The notes under the pieces are model-generated. The model was not told where the DNA came from. It worked only from the letters and a program-made list of their open reading frames with translations, and made no database searches. From positions 124,001 through 188,000 of the forward strand of contig NW_023503334.1 in assembly GCF_014529535.1 (NCBI RefSeq): DNA of 64,000 nucleotides. Reading direction: 5' to 3'. Made by a program: the position numbers and the translations under genes. Origin of the DNA: Bradysia coprophila. Its lineage: Eukaryota > Arthropoda > Insecta > Diptera > Sciaridae. Below, piece by piece: positions 1-14,500 of the stretch. Position 1 is the first letter of the stretch, and the number at the start of each line of letters is the position of its first letter.

Positions 1-2476
1 CTTTTACCATACGATTGAAATTAGCGCGGCAAAATAATCTTTTCCCATTTTAATATGGGGTGCCAATCGTTCGTATATAATATGCTGTTCACAATACAAT
101 TTTTTTTTCTTTTTCAAATCTTGAAAAACTACCTGACTTATATACACGAATACAATGCACCAAATGTAGTCAGCTGATCAGCAAGGTCACTTTTATTCAA
201 TAAACTACTTTTTTGCCACTGCGATTCCAATAAGATTTTTTTCGTTTAATCTTACTCGGTGATTATGTATGAGTTGATATTGCTTCCCTTTCCGTTCAAC
301 CAATCGTTGCATCGTCATTTCCCGTTCTTTACCCTGAGCAGTAGATATATACCCTCGTTTTTTTTCTCCTGTATGTGTGTGCATTTTTGTTTCATCCACT
401 TTAGGTCTGCAGTACATTCAACTTTTATGTACAACATTTTTATATTTGCTTTCCCTTAAGACTTTCCGCACAGATATTGTAACCATAACATTATTTGGCT
501 GTTCGTTTTTCGTTCGGTATAGGGTCGTTCTTAAGTTTCACTTTCGTTTGTGCATTAATTCGAAAAATTTGTAGAACAGAAAAGATAAGAATTAGTAAGA
601 AATGGACGAAATTGTGTGTCATTGACTGCTGGTAGGCTCTTCGTCATAGCCACGAAATAACGAAATTTCTTGCAAAAATGTCCTGAATCTCCATTTTGTT
701 CGGAAAGTTCTCGCTTCATATGAAACTGATATATTCACGGTCACCCCGTAACTTTTTCTTTTATTATTTGCACTTTTCAGATCCATGTTTTCATCCCTTA
801 AAATTGTGATGGATATTTCTTTCTCCGTCTATCCTTTACGGTTAGGTATCTGGCAAAATTGCTTTTTGACTCTGACTTTTTATTTATTCTTTTACTAAAG
901 AAATACATTTTGTTCTGTCTAGACAGAGTCTTGTAAGAAGAAAAGGCATTCCCGTTGAATTCCTTTTAGTGTATATGTAGATCACAGCTGATTTCCATTT
1001 GGATTAACAGATTCAAATTGATTTATTTTGCGGTAAAAATGTATTGGTGTTGGCTGACGGTGATATATTGGAGTGGAGTATATGTAGGAAAAAAAAAACA
1101 GTGCGACTGGTTTCGTACTTAAATCTTCAATTTTTGCATATACTACTTAACTCGCTCCGTTGGCAATGGTCCAAATTTACATTTCAGTGTCTTGTAAATG
1201 TATTTCCAATTTCTTTATAACTATGCATGGCTGGATGAGGTTTCTGGTAAATAGCTGGGCTACCAAAATTTCCCTCCCAATTTTTAATGTGTTAGTTGAT
1301 GGATTTCAGTACTTTCCAGAAGGGTTCAAAGTCCAAATGCAATTAAAGAATTTGAATGTCTTACCCTCAGATCGAACAAATCGAACCAAGATTTGGCTTT
1401 GAGTGATATATGCGACCGGAAAGATATTTAGATTTACCCTAGATTCCATTTCATAACTAAAGTCCTGCAACAAAACTCTCTCATCAAATGGACTTAGACA
1501 TTATCTAACGTTAATGCTGAATTCAATTCTTATTGGAACAATATCAATATTGTCGGCGATCTAAATAAAACGTTTAACTAACATTAAATAACTGGCTTAT
1601 CACAGTGCATCAAATTGAAATGGATAGATTAATTGTGTAGGCGTATAAGGGAAAAATTTCTATTCCATTTATAGCCGATAAAGACACTCCTTCAATAAGA
1701 AGAAGGAATTGCATTTATATGTATATTGTGGATGTAATGTCCATCGAGAAAAAAAAATCTGCTTTTAGTGTAAATATAAAACCCTTATGTATCCAGTGCT
1801 GGTTATTTAATCAAATAATCTTCAATAGGTACAGGCAAACACCAACATATAAATTACAAACAAAATCCATCAAAAATCAAAGCCTATAAGGTAATTTTCT
1901 GTCTCACAAAAAGCCACACATAATGCAGGTATATTCGATCTATATAACATAAAAAATGCATGAATATGTTTGTAAAAGCAGCTTTTTTTTCCATGTAAGC
2001 CCTCAGTTACAAAAGATTTTCTTCCATAGCATATGATTTGATCTCGTCTCTAGTATATTATAGTCTGTGCGATCTTAGTATTATTCTACTCATACAACCC
2101 CGAAAAAATATCGTATGAAAACTGTAGGTAGGGGGGATGAATGAATGAAAGTTGATAAAAGAAGGAACGTAACTTTTTGTTAACCAGTTCAACATTCGCT
2201 TCGTACGGTTGCGTGAGATTCGTTGTCGTGTATATTTTTCTTTTCATTTTGTGCTTAGCATTTTGTAGAAAGAATAGCAACTTATCTATGTTGAATATAT
2301 CGGACAATTATAGCTGTTATCGTTAGGGAAGAGACGACAATTCGTTTATCATACTGCAGTGTGTGAAGAGTTGTGGTGTGTTGTGCGGTGTTTTTGAGTG
2401 CTTAGTGTCTCAAAATTGACACTATTCGGATTTTCTAAACAAATTTACACTCATTTTTTATATAAAATTGGATTAA
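1..2476. other. Intergenic sequence upstream of string
   Basis: No coding region or RNA gene is recognisable here on either strand. The only open frames are short and of low complexity, in T- or A-rich sequence. The stretch lies upstream of the probable first exon of the string gene, so promoter and enhancer sequence is expected, but I cannot point to a specific element. About 2340-2476 would be 5' leader of that gene if the first-exon call is right. Confidence 0.5.
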
Positions 2477-5400
2477 ATGAACAATTGGGTTAATATGACG
2501 GACGAGGAAATTGTATGGACATGCACAAGGTAAATACATCAAGAACTATATACTAGTGTTAGCTATACGGATCTATGTTAAAGTATAAATTGTTGATCTG
2601 TAAACGGGAAATGATCTCTTACTATCTCCTCTTTCTCTAATTGTGTCAGATAAGCCGCAATTATGTGAAGCTAAATTTTTAATTTATAATAAACCAGCCG
2701 GCAAATCGATGATAGACTAAATTGAGAGTTCATTCGAAATGTTCTATTTTAAAAACAAAACAGACGGCCTAATCTAACAGAAAAATGATTTTTTTCTCTT
2801 CAATTCTCCTCTTATCAACTTCCTGAGCTGCCTACGACAATTGATTATTATTTTCAATTTTTGTGCTAATTTTATACTTGTCACCAGACGCAAAGTGTGT
2901 ACTTAATCGTTGTAACTTGTTACACGGAAACTGTATCGAATCCCCAAGAACTGAACGTCTAACATTTACTAATTGGGGTTGGACGGTTTGCGCGGACGTT
3001 AACGACTTTTTATTTTCTTTAATTTCGTTGATATGTTCTAACAACCTTAGAGTTTTATGTTCTTCAAGTTCTCACAGTTGTACGAATTAAATAAATAATC
3101 AAAAAAATCGTTTGAAATTTTCAGTAACATTATCTATAATACATGAACATTAAGATGGTGTGTTTTTTTCGTCTCTATTCATAAATAAAAGTCTAAATTT
3201 ATTAATTCGTCATTCAAACGGTTGACTAAAGTGATACCGCCATCAATTTGTTTAATCAAAAGGTTTAACAGTATGAGGTATATAGTTTCGGCGTTAAATT
3301 ATTTTTATAAATTCGAAATTTTTATCGAAAATATTTTTTATTTTATTTTTTTTCTTTCTTCAGTAGATTTGTGTTCATGATATGAATGAATGTAATTTAA
3401 GAAAATTTCCAACGAAATTAATTAGGATTCGTCCGTTTTATATAGATTATTTTACAAATTATGATCAGTGAATATAACTGGTATTTTAGATTGTGTCATT
3501 ATTCTCAAAATAAATTTAAACGAAAAATGTTTCGCTACAAATATATTCGATGGTGGTAAAATTAGCACAAAGTTTGTTATCAATCCGATGAAAAAAATCT
3601 CTCTCCTTCGCGAATCAGAGAACTAATTTCGGCAAATCCTTTATTACAATCCTGAACATATGACTCGTGCTCAGAAAAAGATGTGAACAGGTAAATGAAA
3701 AGTTCAAATTTTTTCTCTTCACAAAAAAAAATATTTGGAAAACCCATAATTCGTTGAACGAATAAAAAAAATATTTTAAAATCGTTACACCTATTAAAAA
3801 CAACTATAATATCTCGTAAGCACGATCTCTTTGTTCATATCGGCTCAACAACGAACCCTATCCTATTCAAATGCAAATATATTTATGATTTCCGCCATTT
3901 ATACCTTCCAAAATAAAAATATTTTTTTTTCCACTTAAAGAATGGACAAATAAATTTGGTTTCTTAATAAGGGTATTTTGTTCCCGAAACACACAGCACA
4001 TATATCGCTTTTGCCGCGCATATATACATATAATATTCCTCATCCACTTTGTCGCATAATTATTCGTTATGTTAAATTAATTCAATTATTTATCGACGAA
4101 CATAAAGTGTCTTTCAATTATTTTTTGTTTGTTTTTATAAAAATTCGTAATTGATTTTTCCTGAAAGTTTATTTCATTCTGTTAATTGTCGCTTTGAATT
4201 GGTCATTTCCGATTGATCCGGTCACCATAAACTTATCTGCATTATATACAGATGCCGTGCACAATGCAATTTCGAACAAATGTGTAAATAATTTATAATC
4301 AGAATTCTTCCGATGCACATGCCATTATACAGAACAGTGTGTGCCCGTTCCGTCTCAAAACAGTTCAATATCATTTCGTAATTGTTTTTAGATACATACA
4401 ATTACCTGTAACTTCAATTTTGTTGTGTTTTTTTCTCTTTATTTTTGTCAATAATACCTTCGTCTTTTTCATCATCGGTTCGCGTTCAACGTTAAGTCAC
4501 ATATATAGCTGACTACAAAAGGCAAGGGCACATTTTGTATCTCGAGTGCAATACATACAATGCAGCTGAGTTTATTTTTATACGTTTTTCGATTCTTTTT
4601 CTACAAATAGAATAAGAAAACAACAAGTTCTTCAGCATGGCTCAAGAGGTTTTCTTTACCATACCAAATGCACATATATATGACCAAGAATAAGTAAGAT
4701 TGTTGATATGATTATTCCTCGACAATTCTGTGTGTGTGGGTAACAATCGTTGCTTTTATTTTTCCATATTTTTTTATATTAAAATGGATGAAACTGCAGT
4801 ATTTAGCCTTGGAGTTGAATCTGAAATTATGACTCCAAGAGACTTCTGCGCAAACTTCTTTTTATTTGCGTGCCCATTATAGAACCATTTTACGGCTTTC
4901 CTTTCGGTTATTATCGGTAAATGTTTTCGATTCTTTACCTCGACGGTAATAATTACTCCTGTTCAAAAGGTACACCGTCATTGTGTGCAATGGCAAAAAA
5001 AATAATTACTTACAGAGTGGTACGATGTACCATGATTTAAAATCATTATGGGTCCCATGACAAAGAAGAAAAGAAATTTACTTCTTTCCAGCTAAAAGTA
5101 TTTACGAATAATTAAGCAAACGTTTTCCTTTGGTCACAACTTGTTCGTTCATTCAACGTGTCTTCTTTAACCACAAACCGTTTACCGATTTGTTTTTTTT
5201 TTTTTTATTCCAAAAGAAAGGTGTTTTCACTGCTAACAGATTATCAGCCTAATCAGGAAGAAATACATTTTAATGCATCATCTTCTTAACATTTCGCGCC
5301 TGTATCTTTTTAATGTTTTGCACCTTATATACATCTCAACTCAAGGAGGAATTAAATTATCACGTTCGGTGAATCGTTAAAAAAGTTGAAAGCGAAAAGA

Positions 5401-8400
5401 GCATACGAAAAAACGAAACTTTATTTTCCTTTCACCAATCACATGTTTTGATAAGAATTTTTTGGCGATGGTTTGTATATCGGCTACCAGATCGTCTTGA
5501 TCGTAAAATGTTTTCAGTTTTGTTCTTTTCTTCTTGAATGTTTTTTTTTTATTATTTATTCATAAATAAAAATGCCCACACATTCATTATATTATTTCGT
5601 TTTTCGTCATTCCGTTTTTAAAAGTTCAATTACCTATATTTACGAGAAACTTACGGCATAAAAATCCGAAATGAATGAAGAATATAAAAAAAAAACATCA
5701 ACAAATTATTGGGCTAGGTCATGAGTGTTGTGTCTCGTCGTAACACTATTTGTTTTGGTTTTGTAACATTTTTTGAATGAATCGGAGATTGTCTCAATAA
5801 ATTCGAAATAATTGTCACGGAAGACAATTATATTTCTTTTGTTTTTAATTTTATTGAGACAAAGCAGAAATTAAGAGTGATTCGGATGTGCCGTCTTCCC
5901 CCTTTTTTTTGATTCATCATGTATGACTTGTAAATCATCCATATAGTTATATGTGTTGTAAGTTCAGAATTTTTTTTCATTTTAATTTTTAATTTAACCA
6001 AGAGATAGAGGGAAAACTCCTGTTTATGCTATATATGTATGCACAATCAAAATGTGTACATGACGAGTAAAATAGTTAAAATAAATAAAAAAAAAACTTG
6101 AATTTCGTATATATATCGTCTTTTTTCACCATAATATAAGTTGAATGTTTCGACTCTGTATACAAAAATATCTATGCAGTGGTATTGGTAGGTTTTTGAA
6201 CTGAAGAAGGGTGTTCCACTTAGTTATTACACATGCTGAGGGTACGATTGAACACGAAAAAAAAAGAACTCTCGTCGTATTTGTGTGTTGTTTCTTGGCG
6301 GGCAATGCATTTTTATTCTCTTTGCCTCTACCATGTGGTCGCTTTTGAATTAACAACAGTGCACCCATACAGTCACGTCCGTATAAGTGAATGTTCATAG
6401 GCGTCTGATTAGGTTTCGATGAGTCTAGAAACTGTGTGTGAAGTTTTATATTTGTTCATATTACATTAAGAGAAATCCGTTCGGATTAATGTGGAAAACT
6501 AAAAATTTTCAAAATAAAATTGTTCGTGATTCTCATCTTCCAATAAACTTACAATTCTAACACTAGCAATCAGGCCTATGCTGATAGGCAAAACATAATT
6601 TACTGGCTCTCGAATCAGTGTATGACGTAATGTTAAACCATGAGCAAACATTTGACTATTTACCTCCAATATGTTCCCCGGTGGCATAACGTTCTTTTTT
6701 TGCTTCGCGCCACCACTGTGACTTATCTACCCTCTTTAAAACTGTATGAAGGAAAAAAAATGTGTATAAATATAACCATAAGGGTCCCTATATATAGGGC
6801 TCACAATATTACACCCTAAGTGTGTGTGTATGTTTTGGACAAGTTACGAATCGTCTATCGTGTACTGCATCCATTCCCCGGGTACATTAACAAAATATTA
6901 TTACGAAACGTTTTCACATTTGATCACTTTGCGCCAGCGTAATAGCATACACATTTCGAGTTCTCGTTTGTGTGTCGAACACCTTTTATTTTGTGAATTA
7001 ATTTTCAATAATTTTAATTTACTCACGCAATTACGTTTTAACACAAAAAAAGGAGGAGGAATGTACAGCATTTCGTTTATAAGACTTGGTATACTTAAAC
7101 TTTCATCACCTCAATCATTCAGCCAGTAATTAATTTTAATTTTTCTTTTCTGTTTATTTCAGTGCGAGCAGCCTAGTCTGTGGATCAGCATCTGAGCTTC
7201 CACGAGCAATGGATGCGTGCAATTCACCGGAAAAATCCAACGAAATGTCTTTTTATGATAACACACCGCTAAGTAGTCCGCTGCCATGTTCCATAAGTCC
7301 ATCCGAATCGTCTCTCATGTTACATGAGAATCTGCCAACGGATTTCACAATCACACCATCCAGTGACATCGAACGTCGTCCATTCAGCGAGGTCGTTTTC
7401 AACACACTAGATACCAGTGCAACCACTAAGAGTGCATGTCGGAAATTGAAATTCATTGAACCGTCCGGCACAGCACCAAAACGTATGGATTCACCAAGGA
7501 CACCGACTACACGACTGAGCCCGAAAAATTTGGGTAGCATTTTTCATCCACTGAACAGTATCGGTGAATCGTCCAATTCAAATGACGATTATGATATGGA
7601 ATTGCTGGAAATGGATGCGATGGAAGATCATGATAATTTGCCACCAGCCAATTTCGATTCGGTTATTCATGGACAAATGACACATCCGCCGCTGAGGCGA
7701 GGAGTGAGTTTAAACGAAAGTACAACTTCCAGTAGGAGGAATCGACAGTCACTTAGCAGTGATGGCCTGGAAGGAGTAAGTGCGCTTGGTGAAAATAGTC
7801 CGCCGTTTGTGATGCATGGTTTCAAGCGGTCCGAACGAGGTGTGTGCAGTCCCATAAACAGTAAGCGGTGGAAATCAGAGATGGAGGGAAAGGAGAATGT
7901 ACCACAAGCTAGACCAGTGCTTCAAAAATCATTTTCAATGATCGATTCTAGTCTCAATATTATGAAAGCGCTTGAAAAAGGTAAGCGACCTCGCTAACAT
8001 TTTGCGTGTGAACTCGGTACTCATTTTTTTTTCGTTCATTCCAGCTGATCTAGGCTTGATTGGAGACCACAGTAAACCATTCTGTTTGCCAATAACGAAC
8101 GGTAAGCAACGAGATTTGACCTGTATTTCCGTGCACACAATGGCAAGGCTTTTAAATGGAGACTACAAAAATGCAGTAAATTCATACCGTGTGATTGACT
8201 GCCGATATCCGTACGAATTTGAAGGTGGTCACATAAGGGGTGCTGAAAATTTATACACAGAAGATGACATATATCGTGTTTTAATGAGTACAAAGACTGA
8301 AACGGCGACGGTGGTGCCAGTTGAACCAAAGAGAAATATAATCATATTTCATTGTGAATTCTCCTCACACCGAGGACCCAAATTGTAAGTGGATGCCATA

Positions 8401-8736
8401 GATCGCTACAGAGAGAGCGCATTGAAAGGAATTGTGTTTCTAACGGATGTTTTTCTCACTTACAGAGCAAAATTCTTACGGACAAAAGATCGAGATGCCA
8501 ACAACGATATATATCCAGCACTGCACTATCCCGAAATCTATCTACTCGATGGCGGTTACAAAGAATTCTTTAAATATTACACCGATCTTTGTGACCCAAA
8601 GACGTACCTGCCGATGCTGGAACCAGCGTACGACTCATACTATAAGCACTTCCGAGCGGCAACGAAAAGCTGGAATGGCGGCGACCGAGTCACTCTAAGT
8701 AGGACGGGGAAGTCAAGGTCTCGACTTTTGTTGTAA
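2477..8736 (+). CDS. stg: String / M-phase inducer phosphatase (Cdc25)
   Basis: Dual-specificity phosphatase that removes inhibitory phosphates from Cdk1 and drives entry into mitosis. I read four coding exons: 2477-2529, 7163-7980, 8045-8384 and 8466-8736, giving 493 residues, close to fly String (about 480). All junctions are GT..AG and in phase. The carboxy half is unmistakable: a rhodanese-type Cdc25 domain with the CH2A motif RYPYEFEGGHI, and the active-site loop HCEFSSHR (Cys394, Arg400; Cys codon at 8353). Next come YPALHYPEIYLL and a basic tail ending KSRSRLLL. The amino half is a Ser/Pro-rich regulatory region with many SP/TP sites and a KEN degradation motif at about residues 261-263. 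Exon 1 (17 codons plus two bases) is inferred: it has an ATG, an open frame and a GTAAAT donor, and joins in frame to 7163. If it is wrong, the start is the ATG at 7209. The last three exons are secure. Confidence 0.93.
2530..7162 (+). other. Large first intron of string
   Basis: A 4.6 kb AT-rich stretch between the inferred donor (GTAAAT at 2530) and a good acceptor (pyrimidine tract ending TTTATTTCAG at 7162). I see no mobile element or RNA gene inside. A 62-codon minus-strand open frame at 6499-6687 has one hydrophobic stretch but matches nothing I know. Long non-coding flanks fit a gene whose transcription is normally controlled by many enhancers, but no individual site can be supported. 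Confidence 0.45.
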
Positions 8737-11570
8737 TGGAAAATGAAGTATAAAAGAATCTAAAAAGTGAAAAACGGAAATCATATAAAATTCTGTCAAC
8801 GAAAACCAGAATGACCCTTTCAAAAACAACCGAAAAGAAATTATCCGAAAAGAGAAAAACTTTTTAAATTTTTTTTTGTAAAGAAAATGAAATTACGACA
8901 AAATATTAGAAATGGGACTTTTGCATATTCACCGCAGTTGACGACCGGTGCTTATTTTTTTATAAAAAAAAGAAAACTGTGATTTCGTCCACCGATTCAA
9001 ATAAGAGGAGTGTACAAAAAACTAAACAGAAGAAAAATAATTAATGAACAAGAAGCCGCTGAGAAAAGAACAAAATGGAACGAAACGATTCATATTAATC
9101 GATAGATTGTTTTATTTCGTTATAATGAGCTGAAAAAAATAAGACTTAAGTGAGCATTTATTATTATATTATGAGTATACATAGTACCGCAGGCTTCTAG
9201 GACTAATAAAACACACCTCCACACAAAACAAAAAATTGATTAAAAAAAAATCTTAAAAAAAAACTTACAAAAAACATCAAAAAACTAAAAAAATTTATTT
9301 TTTGTTAAATAGTTCAACATCCTAGTTTCTAATCAACTTATTTATTTTTGAGCGAAAGAACGAGCAAGAAAGAAAAACAAAACCGAAAAAATAATTTTTT
9401 TAATCGTATTGTCACAAAAAATATTTTTTTTTATTATTTCAATTATATTCGACAAACATTTTAAATGTCTAAAATTCGAGAAAAATAAACTCATTTTTGT
9501 TGTTGTTTTTTTAATGAAAATAATCCCTATTATTATATATGTGTGTTTATGTACAATGAAAATAAATGAAAGAAATTATTTGACTTTGGACGACATAAAT
9601 TTTCATTTTTTTAACTTTTTTTTCAAATTTTCAATTTTTAAATTCGGAAAAATAATAAACGATTTCACTTACTTTTCTATTGAACACTATAAACGGATAG
9701 TGTGGGCCGAATGGTAATGAAATCTATTTTTTTTGTGTCCTCAGATCATTGACGGACCATTTCCCGTTTTTAAAATTGACCAATTAGTAAAAGAAAATTA
9801 AAAAAATGGAAATATCTGAACCATTGTCTGACATTATTCGAGTAAAGTATAGTAATTTATATAACAAAAATGCCCCCACTAGTAAATAAAAATGTAAATT
9901 AAAGAAAAATACAAAAAAAAATTATGGCGCAATAGCATTTAAATAAATTCTAGAAAATTTTTTATATGATTTTAGTCGTAATAAAATTAAAAAAATTCAA
10001 ATTAAAACAAAACAAAAAAACGAATAAAAACGAAAAATTTATATAAAAAAAACAACAGAATTTTGAAATATTTCGGAAGAAATGCTTATACAATGAATTC
10101 GGTCAAGTACCGTCGAGTGTATTGCAAAACAAAAAATGAAATTCTGACCGAGGGGTTATGCACTCCGACTAACCAAAAAGTTAACGAACTATCAATTAAT
10201 CCGATTAACCTGAGAACTCTCCGTTAAACCTGATGGACATGATTGATGCAGGTTACTCAAAGGAAGTGCATACTCCCTCGATTTTGACAAAGAAAATATG
10301 ACAACAGAAAATGGAAAAACGAATCTAATGAAAAGACAGAGAGAAAGAGAGTTAATTTTTCGATTATTACATGTGTAATAAAGAGCTCTATACCCTTACT
10401 AGTTTAATAAATATAAAATTTAATTTACTTTGTATCAAAGCTGATTTCCTAGTAATAGACCTCGATAATATAAAAAAAAATCTTTTTTTTTCTGAAAAAA
10501 AACTTAAATTTTCATCACAATCTTGCACACCATTCGGCCATCACAATCATAAATCGGATTTGAATCTGGAATTGTCGTTGAATTTATCGGGAATTTTTTT
10601 TAGAACATCACGATTACCTGAACCTGACGTTACATGAACCTGTTTTGAACCTTGAACCCCATATGCTGTTTGTCATTTTAAAATCTTCTAAGAGGCAAGT
10701 ATCTAAGTAACTACAAAATGGCCAAACCTGTTAGCTCCGGATATCATCTGAATACCAGACCGTACCGTAAAAACTTGATAGTTTCCTGAAATTATGTATT
10801 TTTCGTCTGTTGGTCTGCTTCACACAAGAGGCAGCCTTATATACAGAAATAACTTAAAACAGCAAAGGATTATGGCACAAAATTTATATTGAAGAGTATA
10901 CCGCTTTACAAACACAAATGAAATGGCACTACATCATCCATTTACGCTTTCCATTTTTTTTGACGAGAGGAAGGAAGAGCATGTCACTAGCCAAAATTGA
11001 AAGTGTCCAAACAATTACCTAAACGAGTCTAGCATAATTACACTATATGACCTATTGTCTTTGCTTCCTTTTAGGTAAGTATATGATGCAAGGCTTTTTT
11101 TTGTGTTCTGAAAATTTTGGACAAAGTTCCAAAAAAATCAGAAAAAGTTCTGCATTTTTAGGATTTTTTTTTTGAAACTTTCTCAAAGTTTTTGAGAATT
11201 GAAATTCCTCAAAAATAAACCCTGATATGATGTTAATGTTCCAAACAACACAATAAGAAACAAATCTTAAAGAACTATTGCCTAGCTACACTGTTACTTC
11301 AGGACTTGAAACCCATTCTAGTCCCTTCGAAACTTGCTGATAAATATAACTTTTGATGAATTTATTGTAGTCTTGATAAGGCTAGCCTTCCTTTAGATAT
11401 TACCGAAAGTTAAATTTATGTCGGAAATACTACAAATGATTTCAGTAAACTGAAAACGTCGTTAAAACATTAGGATGAACAAGGCACGTTTGTGAGCCGT
11501 AGAATTAACAGTAAACCAAAGTCCTGAACTAATAGTAGTCCGTCAATTTAAAGTCAAAATAGAATTCGGA
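8737..11570. other. 3' region of string and spacer to Pkd2
   Basis: The first part, to at least 9210, is probably string 3' untranslated sequence, extremely A/T-rich with long A and T runs. The rest has only low-complexity open frames. I see no coding potential, RNA gene or mobile element with clear ends. The Pkd2 start follows at 11571. Confidence 0.5.
9205..9210 (+). terminator. Probable poly(A) signal of string
   Basis: AATAAA lies about 470 bases after the string stop codon, inside a very A-rich 3' region. Further AATAAA-like hexamers follow (for example around 9885 and 9950), so the true end may be later. Confidence 0.35.
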
Positions 11571-14500
11571 ATGTCATTCTTGCAATTATTTCGCAAAACT
11601 AAAAGTAACAAGCAATATGATGAACTAACAATTAAAAGCACTTTGCTTGAATTGTTGTTTTTTATAGTGTTCCTAGCTGTAATTTCGATAAGTAAAAACA
11701 GTTTTTGTTATATTCCAATTCTAAACGCTTACAACTAACTGACTCTACCAATTTTCGTATAGTCACCCTGGACATGTCAGGCACAAGTATGTTCTACATG
11801 TCAAGCATGATAAAAAAGTTATTCATCGAACGGCCGTTCGAAGTGGACAATGATGTGGAAATAACCTTTGGAGACATCTGTCTCATCGACGATTATTGGG
11901 TGTACGTGAATAACGTTTTCTTGAGCGGTATCTACGCTGATGTCGGAAGGTGTGATAAAGATGCCAGAACCAATATGGAGTATCAAAAGTTTACTGTTCT
12001 AAAGGAAAATTTATTGATGGGACCACCAAGACTCAAACAACTGAAAGTGCGTAACGATTCGTGCATTATCGATGAAATCTTTAAGCGAAATTTTCGCGAA
12101 TGCTATGGCTCATATCAACATTCACTTGAAGACACTCTCCCATTCGGGCCGAACAATGGAACTCCGTATTCTTAAAAGCTAGCTAAACCGTAAATCAAAA
12201 ATTAATTTCAATACCTTTCGCTAGGTGGACATATCACACTTCCGAAGAATTAAAAGACATGTTTCTGTACGGCAACTTACACATCTATGCTGGTGGTGGT
12301 TATTATTTAGACATCTCGGCTGATTCATGCAAAAGCGAAAGCCAGATAAAAGAGTTGCAGGACGGAGGGTGGATCACTCGAGGTACTAGATTGGTGTTAC
12401 TGGAATTTTCATTGTTTAACACCAACCAAAACCTCTTCTGTATTGTTAAGTAAGAATGGCGATCTAACGTCAGCAAAATCCATTTTCAATTAAACTATTA
12501 GACTGATTGCAGAGATTCCAGCCACTGGCGGTATTAAAACATCATTCTCAATTCGAACGTTGAAGCTGTTGACTTTTGTCAATTCACAGAACTATTTTCT
12601 GATGATTTGTGAAATCACTTTTTTAATTATGGTTTGTTGGTAAGCATTTCAGCACATAGATTCTGTTGGCGTACGTTTGTTTGCCTATCACCATAGCACT
12701 GATCCTAGGATTAGCAATCGTGTGTCAGACGTCAATAAGCTTCGAAATTTTGATACGTGTACATGTGTCAGTGCCAGAAATTGTGTGAACACCTTAGCGG
12801 TCTATTGTGGACTCTATGTTAAATTAACAGTGTTAATGCTTGGAACAGTGCTATGATATCATACATATGAAACGATGAGAGAAATTCAATTCGTTCAGTT
12901 CATACATTCACTACAATTGAGAATGTCTGCAGAGAATGTTTCCCCTTCTAAAATACAATTTTCACCTCATTATTATCACTTAATCATTCTTTGTTCCCTT
13001 CTTAATGATTTTGGACGATACATAAAAAGGAATCAATATCATATAAGTCATGCAAGCCCGCGTGTACGTACATGTCTCGCTATATACTTCATGTAGCCGT
13101 AGCATACTATAACTTCGCAGGCTGCACATTTCTCGAGTTATTTAACATTTTACGTAATTTACTTATGAATGATCCCTTATCGCGCGATAAACGTAATTGA
13201 AAGCACATCCTCACCCCATCGATTTTTTTAGGTACACCATGGTCGAGATACTCGAATTGTACAGTGAGTCTTGGTCATATTTCAAATCAGTGTGGAATAT
13301 CGTTGATATGTTAATAATATTGGTGAATTATTACCGGCTACACTAACAAGAAATTTAATACCATTTCATTGTATGTTTTCCACCAGATATCCTTCGGTTC
13401 ATTTGCATTTTCAGTATATCGACTAAAATATATTGAACATAAGTTCGATGAGTACATGAAATTCCCGAATAAATACATAAGCCTCGATGTCTTAGCTTTC
13501 TGCGAAGAGCAATACAATAATTTTATTGCGATCTGTGTTTTTCTGGTGTGGATCAAAATATTCAAGTACGTCAGTTTCAACAAAACAATGCAGCAGTTCT
13601 GCACAACATTGAAACGGGTTAGTGTAGAGTAGATGGAGAGTATTTTGAATACGAAAAATAAACGTAGATGCTATTGGCAGGCCATTTCACCTGCAAATAG
13701 TCTTTGTAAAGGGAAAAATACTATTGACAGCCGCCTGCCAATATCCTGTGTAAAAGAGAAAATGCTATTAGCAGGCGCCTGTCAAAAGCCTCCGTAAAAG
13801 GGAAAACACTATTCGCCTGCCAACAGCATTTTGTATAAGGGAGATGCTATTGGCAGGCCCCTGCCATTTGCATCTTTAGTAATAATTTGACTATTGGCAG
13901 GCGCCTGCGAATAGTCACTACGAAAAAAAACTTTGATTTAAAGCAGTTATGACTTCCAGTGTGCTACAGATCTCTTAGGATTTGGTTTTATGTTCTTTGT
14001 GGCATTCATTGCATACGCTCAGCTTGGCTATATATTATTCGGAACGGAAAATGAAAATTTCCGAACTTTTCGAGATTCATTGTTCACATTGCTGCGAACG
14101 ATTTTGGGCGATTTTGACTATTTGGCTATTGAACAGGCTAATCGAATTCTTGGGCCGATATTCTTTATCACCTACATTTTCATCATGTTTTTCGTTTTGC
14201 TGGCAAGTGTTGCAACAAATTTTCCGATCGAATAGCTTCTTCAGATAAATCCATTTGTAAATCGTTTTAGAATATGTTTTTGGCAATCATAAACGACACA
14301 TATTCGGAAGTGAAAAGCGAAAACGTTTCCAGCGACATTCAAATTGGGTCCTACATTAAGGCGAAGTGTAATCGATTTGTGGAACATTTAGCGGCTTGCA
14401 TGCCATTCCTAAAGAAAACCAGGAATAAAATGCATGAAAAGCGTCGAAAAAAGGAAACTGTCGATGGTAGTGACGGAGAAACAAATGATCTGTGAATATT

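Noticed and set aside
6499..6687. Minus-strand 62-codon frame with a hydrophobic stretch, inside string intron 1
   Set aside because: A possible small membrane protein, but length is near the chance level for this composition and no family is recognised.
9409..9717. Plus-strand 102-codon frame made mostly of Phe, Ile, Lys and Asn
   Set aside because: The composition simply mirrors the A/T-rich string 3' region; no domain.
13663..13922. Possible CRISPR-like array (repeat and spacer appearance)
   Set aside because: Units are palindromic, of uneven spacing and diverged, in an animal nuclear gene intron; it is a transposon-like repeat.
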